From: Pararhodobacter zhoushanensis
GTDB taxonomy: Bacteria; Pseudomonadota; Alphaproteobacteria; Rhodobacterales; Rhodobacteraceae
Assembly (NCBI RefSeq): GCF_025949695.1
Contig: NZ_JAPDFL010000001.1
Span: 1,801,501 to 1,865,500, forward strand
DNA: 64,000 bases
Direction: 5' to 3'
Under the pieces are notes generated by a model. It was given only the letters and a program-made list of their open reading frames with translations, was not told the origin of the DNA and made no database searches. Of the stretch, positions 18,224 through 26,750 are shown piece after piece; the stretch's first letter is position 1; every line of letters starts with the position of its first letter. Made by a program: the position numbers and the translations under genes.

Positions 18224-19141
18224 TCACTTCGGCTTGGGGGCGGTGCCACGCAGGCGATCACCCAGACGCCCGTCTATCGCCAGCAGCCCGGTGGCGATCA
18301 GCGCCATGCCCAGATAGTGCCGTCCCGCCAGTGCTTCACCCAGAACCAGCGTGCCCAGCAGAATCGCGCTGACCGGGACCAGCAGCGTCACCAGCGCGGC
18401 ATTCACCGCCCCGGCCGAGGCGAGGATGCGGAAGAAGATCACATAGGCCAGCGCCGTGGACAGGATCGCCAGCGCCAGCACCGCCGCCATCACCGGCAGG
18501 CCGGGCGCGGGCAGCGTCCAGGGCCGGTCGATCAGGCCCACCAACGGCAGTGCCATCAGCGTGGTCGCGACCAGCTGGCCAAAGGCCACCTGCGTCGCCG
18601 ACAGCCGCATCGCCTTGAACCGGCGGCCATAGACCCCGGCGAACCCATACGACAGCGCCGCGCCCAGACAGGCGAGCATGCCCAGCAAGGCGATGCTCGC
18701 CCCGCCCAGCAGATCGCCGCCCAGCAGCACCACCACGCCGAGGAACCCGAACAGGATGCCGACCGCCTTGTTCGGGGCCATACGCTCATCCGCCAGCAGG
18801 AAATGCGCGACGGTGATCGAAAAGATCGGCGTCGTCGCGTTGAGGATCGAGGCAAGGCCGCTGGGGATCATCGTCTGTGCCCAGAACAGCAGGCTGAACG
18901 GCAGCAGGTTGTTCAGCAGCCCCATGATGAGGAAGGCCATGATTGCGCCCCGCGTGAACGGCCAGCGCTCGCCCCGCAGCCGCAGGACCGCGCTCAGCGC
19001 CAGCGCGGCGATGCCGGTGCGCAGCGCGACGATGGTGAGCGGGGGCAGGGCCTGCACGGCGATGGCGGCAAAGAAAAAGCTGCCGCCCCACAAAAGCGAC
19101 AGCGCAAAGAGCAGCGCCCAGTCCTGAAGTGTCATGCGCAT
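18224..19141 (-). CDS. EamA-family (DMT) transporter
   Basis: 305-residue inner-membrane protein with ten predicted helices in two EamA repeats. It starts MRMTLQDWALLFALSLLWGG (ATG 19141; ATG 19135 also possible) and shows the family's LPPLTIVALRTGIAALAL, LLPFSLLFWAQTMIPSGLASIL and, in the second repeat, STALAYVIFFRILASAGAVNAALVTLLVPVSAILLG. Members are drug/metabolite exporters such as RhaT, RarD and YdcZ; the substrate is not readable. It is divergent from the Ada-like gene and ends close to the rpmG terminator. Confidence 0.92.
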   Translation of the reverse strand: MRMTLQDWALLFALSLLWGGSFFFAAIAVQALPPLTIVALRTGIAALALSAVLRLRGERWPFTRGAIMAFLIMGLLNNLLPFSLLFWAQTMIPSGLASILNATTPIFSITVAHFLLADERMAPNKAVGILFGFLGVVVLLGGDLLGGASIALLGMLACLGAALSYGFAGVYGRRFKAMRLSATQVAFGQLVATTLMALPLVGLIDRPWTLPAPGLPVMAAVLALAILSTALAYVIFFRILASAGAVNAALVTLLVPVSAILLGTLVLGEALAGRHYLGMALIATGLLAIDGRLGDRLRGTAPKPK

Positions 19142-19267
19142 GATGCGTCCCGCGTTCTGATGATCCGCGCGACACTTACCGCAATCCGCGCCCGGCGACT
19201 GGTCCTTTTCGGACCTCATCATCCGCGCGATCTCGCCTTGCGCGGCATTCGGTCCTAGTCTCAGGCC

Positions 19268-19828
19268 ATGCTCGATTTCGACACCTGCAACCAAGCCCGC
19301 CTTCGCCGCGATCCCGCGTATGATGGCGTGTTCTTTACTGCCGTGCGCACCACCGGCATTTACTGCCGCCCGGTCTGCCCGGTGAAGCATCCGCTCAGCA
19401 AGAACGTCCGCTACTACCCCAGCGCCGCTGCCGCCGAGCAAGCCGGCTATCGCCCCTGCCTGCGCTGCCGCCCTGAGACTGCACCGTTCTGCGCCGCGTG
19501 GAAGGGCACCCAAACCACCGTCGAGCGCGCCCTGACGCTGATCGAGGCAGGCGCGCTGGACACCGGCAGCGTCGAGGCGCTGGCCGACCGGCTGGGCATC
19601 GGCACCCGGCATCTGTCGCGCCTGTTTGCCGACCACATCGGCGCCTCACCGCTGCAAACCGCGCAGACGCTGCGCATCGGGCGGGCCAAGCGGCTGCTGA
19701 GCGACACCACGCTGCCGATCACCGAGATCGCCTTCAGGGCGGGGTTCGGCAGCGTCCGGCGGTTCAATGCGGTGTTCCTCAAGCTCTATGGCCGCCCGCC
19801 CTCGTCAATCCGCAGGCCCAAGGGATGA
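19268..19828 (+). CDS. Ada-like methyl-sensing AraC-family activator (no methyltransferase domain)
   Basis: 186 residues. The N-terminal Ada zinc domain keeps four cysteines in the pattern GIYCRPVCPVK ... YRPCLRCRP; in Ada the first Cys accepts methyl groups from phosphotriesters. The C-terminal half is an AraC HTH pair (VEALADRLGIGTRHLSRLF ... ITEIAFRAGFGSVRRFNAVF). The methyltransferase domain of full-length Ada is missing here but is encoded by the next gene, overlapping by ATGA. It probably controls the adaptive response to alkylation damage, including that gene. Confidence 0.92.
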   Translation: MLDFDTCNQARLRRDPAYDGVFFTAVRTTGIYCRPVCPVKHPLSKNVRYYPSAAAAEQAGYRPCLRCRPETAPFCAAWKGTQTTVERALTLIEAGALDTGSVEALADRLGIGTRHLSRLFADHIGASPLQTAQTLRIGRAKRLLSDTTLPITEIAFRAGFGSVRRFNAVFLKLYGRPPSSIRRPKG

Positions 19829-20307
19829 GCGCCCTCAGCTATACCCATATTGCCAGCCCGGTCGGCGACCTGCTCGTCGCGGGCACCGCTGAGGCGCTGC
19901 ATTTCCTCAGCTTCCCGTCAGGGCACAAATCCTTCGGTCCGCGCCCGGACTGGCGACGCGCTGACGCACCCTTTCGCGCGGTGAAAGAACAGCTCGCCGC
20001 CTATTTCGCCGGTGAGCTGCATCGCTTTGACCTGCCCCTGCACCTGTCCGGCACCGCCTTTCAGACCTCTGTCTGGCACTCCCTTGCAACCATCCCCCTT
20101 GGTGAGACGCGCACCTACGGTCAGATCGCTGCGTTGCTGGGGCGGCCCAAGGCGAGCCGGGCGGTGGGTGCGGCGAATGGCAACAACCCGGTGCCGATCA
20201 TCCTGCCCTGTCACCGGGTAATCGGGTCCAACGGGTCGCTGACCGGCTTCGGCGGCGGGCTGCCGGTCAAGGACTACTTGCTGCGGCTCGAGGGCGTTCT
20301 GGCATAG
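19825..20307 (+). CDS. ogt: Methylated-DNA--[protein]-cysteine S-methyltransferase
   Basis: 160-residue suicide repair enzyme removing methyl groups from O6-methylguanine. The acceptor Cys lies in the diagnostic IILPCHRVIGSNGSLTGFGG, with the DNA-binding helix region TYGQIAALLGRPKASRAVGAANG just before. The N-terminal ribonuclease-like domain is at 1-75. Start overlaps the Ada-like regulator, so damage sensor and repair enzyme are translated together, like a split Ada protein. Confidence 0.95.
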   Translation: MSALSYTHIASPVGDLLVAGTAEALHFLSFPSGHKSFGPRPDWRRADAPFRAVKEQLAAYFAGELHRFDLPLHLSGTAFQTSVWHSLATIPLGETRTYGQIAALLGRPKASRAVGAANGNNPVPIILPCHRVIGSNGSLTGFGGGLPVKDYLLRLEGVLA

Positions 20308-20308
20308 C

Positions 20309-20336
20309 AAAAAAGGGCCGGTCTTGCGACCGGCCC
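20309..20336 (-). terminator. Intrinsic terminator of the BI-1 gene
   Basis: Stem GGGCCGGTC/GACCGGCCC with a TTGC loop. On the minus strand it is followed by six T, so it ends the leftward BI-1 transcript; it may also stop ogt transcripts. Confidence 0.85.
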
Positions 20337-20360
20337 TCGGGTTTCAGGCTGAGTGCCCGA

Positions 20361-21164
20361 TTATTCGCGGTTGCCCATGAAGTAGAGCAGGAACTGGAAC
20401 ATGTTCAGGAAGTCCAGATACAGGCTCAGCGCGCCCGAGATCGCGGCTTTGTCCATCCACTCCTGATCCCCTTGCGCCGCGTGGGCGACATAGGTCGATT
20501 TGATCGACTGGGTGTCATAAGCGGTCAGGCCTGCGAACAGCAGCACACCGATCCCCGAGATAGCGAACGTCATGGCCGGCGATTGCAGGAAGATATTGAT
20601 GAACATCGCAAACAGCAGGCCGATCACGCCCATCACCAGGAAGGTGCCCATGCCCGACAGATCGCGCTTGGTGGTATAGCCATAAAGGCTGAGACCGGCG
20701 AAGGCGATCGCGGTTACCAGGAAGGTCTGGACGATGGAGAAATCGGTGTAGACCAGAAAGATCGAGCTGAGCGAGACGCCGATCATCGCGGCGAAAGCGA
20801 AGAAGCCGACCTGAACCGCCGCTGCCGATGCGCGGGTCATCAAAGCGCCGAAGCCGAAGAACAGGAAGATGAGCGGCGCAAACATCACGACCCAGCGCAG
20901 CGGCGTGGTGTAGATCAGCGCCCCGAACGAGGTGAGGAATTCACCGTCACGCACGGCCATGACCATGCCCTCGGCGTTCGTGGCCGCGGCGTTCATGTCA
21001 CCCGTGACGGCCAGACCCGCGATGGCCCATGCGCCCAGCGCCGTGATCAGCATGCCCACGGACATCGTGCCGTAGACTTTGTTCATATGGGCGCGCAGGC
21101 CCGCGTCGATCCGTGCGCCCAGTGCGCCGGTGGTCGACGTGTTTGCCGTCTGGTAGTTGGCCAT
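20361..21164 (-). CDS. Bax inhibitor-1/YccA family membrane protein
   Basis: 267 residues, start ATG 21164 (MANYQTANTSTTGALGARID). Seven hydrophobic helices follow, with the BI-1 features FLTSFGALIYTTPLRWVVMFAP, GSSI-type loops (ASAAAVQVGFFAFAAMIGVSLSSIFLVY) and LTAYDTQSIKSTY near the end, containing the Asp linked to calcium leak in the family. Bacterial members such as YbhL and YccA are inner-membrane proteins, YccA restraining FtsH; the role in this organism is unknown. Confidence 0.93.
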   Translation of the reverse strand: MANYQTANTSTTGALGARIDAGLRAHMNKVYGTMSVGMLITALGAWAIAGLAVTGDMNAAATNAEGMVMAVRDGEFLTSFGALIYTTPLRWVVMFAPLIFLFFGFGALMTRASAAAVQVGFFAFAAMIGVSLSSIFLVYTDFSIVQTFLVTAIAFAGLSLYGYTTKRDLSGMGTFLVMGVIGLLFAMFINIFLQSPAMTFAISGIGVLLFAGLTAYDTQSIKSTYVAHAAQGDQEWMDKAAISGALSLYLDFLNMFQFLLYFMGNRE

Positions 21165-21293
21165 GAAACCCTCCGATGGAACAAGTTGAGCCGCAGGGCC
21201 TGCAAAGTGCCCTGCGATTGCGTCCAATATCGGTATTCTGGCCCGTCAGTTCAAGATGTTCGTGGTCACATAGGTGCCAGATCAGCGCCGGAT

Positions 21294-21518
21294 TCAGCGC
21301 CAGTAAGTCGGGCCGTCCCAAAACGGGCGTTCGGCCTCGATCCGGGCCTGTTCCGGCGTCAGACCGATGTCGGTCAGGCGGGACTGATCAAGCTGGGCCA
21401 GCATGCGCCGCTGGCGGGCCAGCGCCGGGGCGTTGAGCAGGGCGCGCAGGTAGGGACGCAGACCTTTTCCCCGGACGAGAGGCGTGGTGCTGCAGACGGT
21501 GGGCGTGGACGTGGTCAT
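21294..21518 (-). CDS. DUF1127 small protein
   Basis: 74 residues. The DUF1127 core is at the C terminus: RRMLAQLDQSRLTDIGLTPEQARIEAERPFW. These short, basic, arginine-rich proteins are common in Alphaproteobacteria, and some have been linked to RNA or phosphate metabolism. It is divergent from the LysR gene. Confidence 0.88.
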   Translation of the reverse strand: MTTSTPTVCSTTPLVRGKGLRPYLRALLNAPALARQRRMLAQLDQSRLTDIGLTPEQARIEAERPFWDGPTYWR

Positions 21519-21674
21519 GATCGCTCTCCTCGGTAGGGGATCGGGCCGGTTGGGGCGCTGGTTAATGGGCTCGTTATGAGTGGGTGCTTTCGCATCACCG
21601 ATGTTGATCTGTTACGGAGTTTCGGCGTATGATGTAAACGAATGTTTCTTATGGATGTCATCAGGGATTGTGAT

Positions 21675-22561
21675 ATGCGCCGAAACCTCGATCTGTCCGC
21701 CCTGCGTGCCCTTGCCGCCATCGCCGATTTCGGCGGCGTCACCCGGGCGGCGCATGTGCTCAACCTGACGCAATCGGCGGTGTCGATGCAGATCAAGCGG
21801 CTGGAAGAGTCGCTTGATGTTACGCTTCTGGACCGCACGGGCCGGGGCGTGGCGCTGACCGCGACCGGGGATCAGCTGCTGGCCTATGCGCGGCGCATTC
21901 TAGCGCTGAACGATGAGGCGGTCGAGCGGCTGACCGATACGGATTTCGAGGGCGAGATCGTCATCATCGTCCCGCATGACATTGTTTATCCGCATATTCC
22001 GCAGGTTCTGCGGCATTTCCAGACGATGTACCCGCGCATGCAGGCACAACTGCAGGCCCGCAACACGCGCAAGGCGAAGGAAGCTTTCAGCAAGGGCGAT
22101 TGCGACCTGATCCTGACCACCGAAAGCCATTGCGAGCCGGGCGGCGAAACCCTGACCCGCCTGCCGCTGATCTGGATCGGCGCGCCGGGCGGGCAGGCGT
22201 GGCGCCAGCGCCCGCTGCGGCTGGCGCTGGGGCGCTACTGTGTGTTCCGGCCCGGCATTGTCGCGGCGCTCGACCGCGCGGGGGTGCCATGGGAAGCGGC
22301 GGTCGAGATCAGAGAGCGACCGCACGCTGGATGCCGCCGTCAGTTGCGACATGGCCGTGCACGCGCTGCTTGCCGGAACCGAGCCGCCCCATGCCGAGCG
22401 AGATCGCCCATGGCGGTGCGCTGCCCGAGCTGAGCAGCCATCTGGTCAACCTGTATGTCCGCCCCGGCAGCCCCAAGCCCGGTGTCACCGCCCTTGCCGA
22501 CCTGCTGCGCAAGGCGTGGGACAGTGACGGGCGGGCTTCGATGGGGCTGGCGGCGGAATAA
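21675..22561 (+). CDS. LysR-family regulator (reading frame broken twice)
   Basis: N-terminal winged HTH is intact (LSALRALAAIADFGGVTRAAHVLNLTQSAVSMQIKRLEESL), as is the first effector lobe. The frame then changes at about 22310-22318 (gagatcAgagagc) and again at about 22400-22408 (gagcgAgatc). Taking out one base at each point yields EIESDRTLDAAVSCDMAVHALLAG and then AERIAHGGALPELSSHLVNLYV, a 294-residue protein of normal length. Start ATG 21675 is the best family match; 21642 is a longer alternative. Because the downstream reading is still conserved, error or recent mutation is more likely than old decay. It is divergent from DUF1127 and ends 3 bases from a convergent gene. Confidence 0.82.
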
Positions 22562-22564
22562 CCC

Positions 22565-23528
22565 TTAGTCGTCCATCGTCACCACGACCTTGCCGGTCGA
22601 GGTGCGGGTGCGCATCAGCTCCATCGCCTCGGCGGTGCGCTCCAGCGGCAGGGCATGGCTGACATGCGGGTGCAGATCGCCCTTGGCATACATCGCGATC
22701 AGATCGGTCAGGGATCGGGTGATGACGTTCGGCGCAAAGACCGAATAGCCGCCCCAATAGAGACCGATCACGTCGATATTCTTGACCAGCAGGATGTTGG
22801 CCGGGAACTGGGGGACGCCGCCCCCGGCAAAACCGATCACCACATAGCGCCCTTGCGGCCGCAAGGCGCGCAGCGCTGCCGATGCCGCCGGCTCGCCCAC
22901 CGCGTCATAAACCACATCGACGCCGCCCAACGCCTTGAACGCGGCCTTCAGATCCGTGCTCTCGCTGTCGATCAACACCGTTGCGCCGGCGGCCTCGGCG
23001 ACCTTGAGCTTTTCAGGACCGCGCGCCACCGCCACGACCTTTGCGCCCAGCTTGGCGCCGATTTCCACCGCCGTCAGCCCGACGCCACCGGCCGCGCCCA
23101 GCACCAGAAGCGTCTCGCCCGCCATCAGCCGGGCGCGGTGCACCAGCGCGACATGCGAGGTGCCATAGGCCACCATGAAGCCTGCCGCCTGATCGAAGGG
23201 CATCGCGTCCGGCAGGGGGAGGCAGCGCTCAACCGGGAAGCAGCCGTATTCTGCCAGCCCGCCCTTGCCCGCGAAACCCGCGACGCGTTGGCCGATGCTG
23301 AACCCGGTCACACCCTCGCCCAGCGCATCAACGGTGCCCGCAACCTCCATCCCCATGACGAAAGGGGTCGGCGGGGTCTCTTGATACGTGCCCTTGGCCA
23401 TCAGCAGATCGGCGAAATTCAGACCACAGGCGCGGATCCGCAGCCGGATCTCGCCTGCGGCGGGTTGGGGAATCGGCAGATCGGTCAGGGCAGGGGGTGT
23501 CAGTCGAGGCCAGGACATAGGCGCGCAT
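22565..23528 (-). CDS. NADPH:quinone oxidoreductase (zinc-free MDR family; reading frame broken once)
   Basis: Medium-chain dehydrogenase/reductase with GLNFADLLMAKGTYQ, VMGMEVAGTVDALGEG, and the NADPH fold VLGAAGGVGLTAVEIGAKLGA; no structural zinc cysteines. The well-supported start is ATG 23528 (GGAG 6 bases before; MRAYVLASTDT), but that frame departs in a run of five C on the coding strand (23493-23497). Dropping one C joins it to PALTDLPIPQPAAGEIRLRI, a 320-residue family-length protein. A start at 23518 in the longer frame has no ribosome site. It is divergent from an XRE regulator across a palindrome-rich region. Confidence 0.87.
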
Positions 23529-23625
23529 CGGGAACTCCGGCGAATTTCAGGACGATTTGAGCGGGCAGAGTGGGGGCAGGCCTGCGCCAGAACAAGCGGA
23601 ACCTAACGGCCAAAGCGCGAATTTG

Positions 23626-23686
23626 CGTTTTGCAAAACGGGAATACACGTTTTGGTTGATGCGTTTTGCATTGCAGATTGCAAAAC
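23626..23686. promoter_or_regulatory. Cluster of TTTTGCAAAA operator-like sites
   Basis: A 14-base perfect palindrome CGTTTTGCAAAACG (23626-23639) is followed by ACGTTTTGG and by an inverted pair CGTTTTGCA (23662) and TTGCAAAAC (23678). The cluster is about 100-160 bases upstream of the quinone oxidoreductase start and 300 upstream of the XRE gene. The core TTTGCAAA resembles sites described for short-chain acyl-CoA regulators such as RamB and PccR; which protein binds here is unknown. Confidence 0.55.
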
Positions 23687-23992
23687 ACGTCTTGATGGAA
23701 AGCGCTGAGGGTGCTTACATCGCAATGGGAGCATGCGTTGCAACGCAGGCTTGTCGTGACAGCAATCGATGCGCGCTTGGGGGGCGTGCGGCACATCCGG
23801 AACGCGAAACGCTCGCGACGCCCCTCACGCGGCGTTCAGGAACCCCTGTTTTCGGAATTAAACGGTGGTGAATGAAGAAAAATGGATCCTATGTCGAACG
23901 TTGGCACGAATATTGCTTCTGGCTCTGGTGATGACTTGGGTGAACGGCGGGATCTTCCGCCAGACTCCCGGAATGACAAGAGGAGTGAAGAC

Positions 23993-24355
23993 GTGAAGCA
24001 CCCTGTGGACGTGCATGTCGGCAAACGCATTCGCCATCGTCGCTGGATGGTGGGAATGACCCAACAGCAATTGGCCGATTCCGTCGGCATCAAGTTCCAA
24101 CAGATTCAGAAGTACGAGACCGGCATGAACCGTGTCAGTGCCTCGCGTCTTTGGGATATCGCCCGCACGCTGGCCGTGCCGATTGGCTTCTTCTTCGAAG
24201 GCCTGTCGGGTGACGGCGCGGATGCGCCGGCGGTCGAAGCGGATCTGCTGGCCAACAAAGAGGCGATGGAACTGATCCGCGCCTATTACGCGATCCCCGA
24301 GGCGCAGCGCAAACGCCTGTTCGATCTGGCGCGCGTTCTGTCCGAAGCGGCCTGA
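23993..24355 (+). CDS. XRE-family transcriptional regulator
   Basis: 120 residues from GTG 23993, chosen because AGGAG lies 7 bases upstream and the protein then begins at the conserved VKHPVDVHVGKRIRHRRW. An ATG-led extension from 23882 has no ribosome site. The HTH is MTQQQLADSVGIKFQQIQKYETGMNRVSASRLWDIA, of the SinR/PraR-like group common in Alphaproteobacteria, followed by an acidic linker and a C-terminal helix (KRLFDLARVL). The 460 bases before it hold the TTTTGCAAAA cluster, so autoregulation is possible. A strong hairpin follows. Confidence 0.88.
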   Translation: MKHPVDVHVGKRIRHRRWMVGMTQQQLADSVGIKFQQIQKYETGMNRVSASRLWDIARTLAVPIGFFFEGLSGDGADAPAVEADLLANKEAMELIRAYYAIPEAQRKRLFDLARVLSEAA

Positions 24356-24366
24356 TCGTTGATCAT

Positions 24367-24395
24367 AAGCGCCGGGCAGGCCTTGCCCGGCGCTT
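24367..24395 (+). terminator. Hairpin after the XRE gene
   Basis: A 12-pair perfect stem AAGCGCCGGGCA/TGCCCGGCGCTT with a short GGCC loop, 11 bases past the stop codon. There is no T-run, as in many GC-rich terminators. Confidence 0.65.
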
Positions 24396-24445
24396 GTGGC
24401 GCTCCTAAACAGGGCAGGCCTGCCCCCGGTCCAGGAGACGCCGAT

Positions 24446-25247
24446 ATGCGCACCCCGCTTTCCCCCCGCCCGCGCCGAACTGTGGCGCACAGCGCATGCG
24501 CTTGCCGATGCGGCACGCCCCGCCGTTCTGGCGCATTTCCGCGCGACCGGGCTGGAGGCGGACAACAAGGACGCCGCCGGGTTCGACCCGGTGACTGCCG
24601 CCGACCGCGCCAGCGAAGAGGCGATGCGCGCGGTGCTGGCCGAACTGCGCCCGCAAGATGCCGTGCTGGGCGAGGAACAGGCGGCGACGCCGGGCACCTC
24701 GGGGCTGACCTGGGTGCTGGACCCGATCGACGGCACGCGCGGCTTTCTGTCGGGCACGCCCACCTGGGGCGTGCTGATCGGGCTGGCCGATGACGAGGGC
24801 CCGCTGCTGGGCATCATCGACCAACCCTATATCGGCGAGCGCTTCTGGGGCGGGCAGGGCGAAGCCATCGTCGAGGGGCCGATGGGCCGCCGCACCCTGC
24901 GCGCCCGCGCCCCGCGCCCGCTGAGCGAGGCCATCGTGTTCACCACCTTCCCCGAGGTCGGGACCGAGGATGAGGGCGCTGCCTTTCGCCGCGTTTCAGC
25001 CAAGGCGCGGCTGACGCGCTATGGCACCGATTGCTACGCCTATGCGCTGATCGCCTCGGGGCAGATCGATCTGGTGATCGAGGCGGGTCTGCACCCCTAT
25101 GACGTGATGGCGCCGATTGCCGTGGTTCAGGCGGCGGGCGGCGTGGTGACCAACTGGCAGGGCGGCCCGGCACATCAGGGCGGGCAGATCATCGCGGCTG
25201 CGAATGCCGCCGTGCATGCCGAGGCCTTGGCGCTGCTCAACGGGTAG
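24446..25247 (+). CDS. Inositol monophosphatase-family enzyme, histidinol-phosphatase HisN type (reading frame broken once)
   Basis: Metal-dependent phosphatase with the IMPase motifs VLGEEQ, DPIDGTRGFLSGTPTWG and PYDVMAPIAVVQAAGGVVTNW; the last is typical of the HisN histidinol-phosphatase branch. The start ATG 24446 has AGGAG 8 bases upstream and gives MRTPLSP, but the frame breaks in a run of six C (24462-24467). With five C it continues ARAELWRTAHALADAARP for a normal 266 residues. The only intact frame would need a GTG at 24396 without a ribosome site. Other IMPase substrates cannot be excluded. Confidence 0.85.
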
Positions 25248-25255
25248 CGGCGCGC

Positions 25256-25345
25256 CTCGGGGGCATTGAGCCCCCGCTCGGCGCGCGCGGGGGCGCTGCC
25301 CCCCGACCCGGGCCGTTCCGGCCCGCCCCCCGGGATATTTTCAGA
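25256..25345. repeat. GC-rich intergenic hairpin element
   Basis: Nested inverted repeats (CGGGGGCATTGAGCCCCCG, GGGGGCGCTGCCCCC, CGGGCCGTTCCGGCCCG) end with GGGATATTTTCAGAGCAAAGA, the same tail as the element at 15582-15606. It separates convergent hisN-like and guaD genes and may terminate both. Confidence 0.55.
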
Positions 25346-26636
25346 GCAAAGAGGGGCGGGTCGGTTTGCCGGCCACCCAGGTGGCGGTGATCGCCCGGTC
25401 GTCGCCCATCATGAGGGTGGGAAACAGCGCCTCCCAAAAGTTGTCAGCGCGGGCGGCGCGTTGGGCGATGGCAGGGGTCGAGGCGAGGTTGATGATTGCC
25501 AGATCTGCCTCGATCCCCGGCCTCAGCGTACCGATGGTGTCACCCAGTCCCAGCGCCTGAGCCGAGCCCGCCGTTGCCAGCCACCACAGCTGCGCCGGGT
25601 GCAGGGCGGTGCCGCCAAGCTGGCCGATCTCATAGGCCGCCGCCATCGTGCGCAGCATCGAAAAGCTGGAGCCGCCGCCGATATCGGTGGCAAGCGCGAC
25701 GCGCTGTCCCTCAGCCTTGAGACCTGCCATGTCGAACAGGCCCGAGCCGATGAAGGCGTTCGAGGTCGGGCAATGCACCAGCGCCGCGCCGACCTCACGC
25801 AGGCGGGCGCGTTCGCGCGCTGTCAGGTGAATGGCATGGCCAAAGAGAGCCTTCCGGCCCAGAAGTCCGAAGCTTTCATACACGTCGAGATAGTCGCGCG
25901 CCTGCGGGAAAAGATCGCCGACCCAGGCGATTTCCTCGTGCTGTTCGCTCAGATGCGTCTGCATCAGCACCGATGGGTGCTCGGCCCAGAGCGCCCCCAG
26001 CGCCGCCAGCTGATCGGGCGTCGAGGTGGGCGCGAAGCGGGGGGTGATCACATAGGACAGCCGGTCGACCCCGTGCCAGCGGTTCAGCAGGGCTTTGGAC
26101 TGGTCATAGGCCGCCTGCGCCGTGTCGCGCAGCGTGTCGGGCGCGTTGCGGTCCATACAGGTCTTGCCGCCCAGCACCCGCATGCCGCGTGCCTGCGCGG
26201 CGGAAAACAGTGCGTCGACGCTTTCGGGATGGATGGTGCAAAAGCTGCACACGGTCGTCGTGCCCTGCGCCAGCATCAGGTCGAGGCAGGTCTCGGCGGC
26301 CCGCGCTGCATGGGCGGGGTCGCCAAAGCGCGATTCTTCGGGGAAGGTATAGGTGTCGAGCCAGTCAATCAGCCGCTTGCCCCAGCTGGCGATGATGCCG
26401 GTCTGCGGATAATGGGCGTGGGCGTCGATAAACCCGGGTGAAATCAGCGCGGAGCCATAGTTGTGGATCGTCGCCTGTGGATGCTGCGCGCGCAACACAT
26501 CCGCCGGGCCGACCGCCTGAATGCGGCCGCCGTCGATCAGCACAGCGCCGTTGCGCTCATGCTGCGCGGCATCGGGGCCGCTCAGAAACGGGTCATCGGT
26601 AAAGGTCAGGGTCTGGCCAAGGAGCAGGTCGGGCAT
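25341..26636 (-). CDS. guaD: Guanine deaminase
   Basis: 431-residue cytoplasmic zinc amidohydrolase that converts guanine to xanthine. Metal ligands are visible in ISPGFIDAHAHYPQ (HxH), QTHLSEQHEEI (His) and ATDIGGG (Asp); PRFAPTSTPDQLAALG and FCTIHPESVDALF are typical GuaD stretches. Length matches the family. It is divergent from mgtE with about 115 bases between starts. Another aminohydrolase such as SAH deaminase is less likely given GIIASWGKRLIDWLDTYTFP. Confidence 0.94.
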   Translation of the reverse strand: MPDLLLGQTLTFTDDPFLSGPDAAQHERNGAVLIDGGRIQAVGPADVLRAQHPQATIHNYGSALISPGFIDAHAHYPQTGIIASWGKRLIDWLDTYTFPEESRFGDPAHAARAAETCLDLMLAQGTTTVCSFCTIHPESVDALFSAAQARGMRVLGGKTCMDRNAPDTLRDTAQAAYDQSKALLNRWHGVDRLSYVITPRFAPTSTPDQLAALGALWAEHPSVLMQTHLSEQHEEIAWVGDLFPQARDYLDVYESFGLLGRKALFGHAIHLTARERARLREVGAALVHCPTSNAFIGSGLFDMAGLKAEGQRVALATDIGGGSSFSMLRTMAAAYEIGQLGGTALHPAQLWWLATAGSAQALGLGDTIGTLRPGIEADLAIINLASTPAIAQRAARADNFWEALFPTLMMGDDRAITATWVAGKPTRPSLL

Positions 26637-26750
26637 GGGGTGCTTTCACAGATCGGACAAGTCTTTATCGCAAGACTGTTTGCGCATAACAACCAGAGGC
26701 GCGGGGCGATTCGGCACCGGGCGCTCACAGAGAAAATCCGGGAGGGCGCG

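Noticed and set aside
23882..23992. N-terminal extension of the XRE regulator from ATG 23882
   Set aside because: No ribosome site at 23882; GTG 23993 has AGGAG at correct spacing and starts at the conserved region.
26637..26750. Mg2+-sensing riboswitch before mgtE
   Set aside because: The leader is only about 110 bases and shows none of the conserved M-box or ykoK stem elements.
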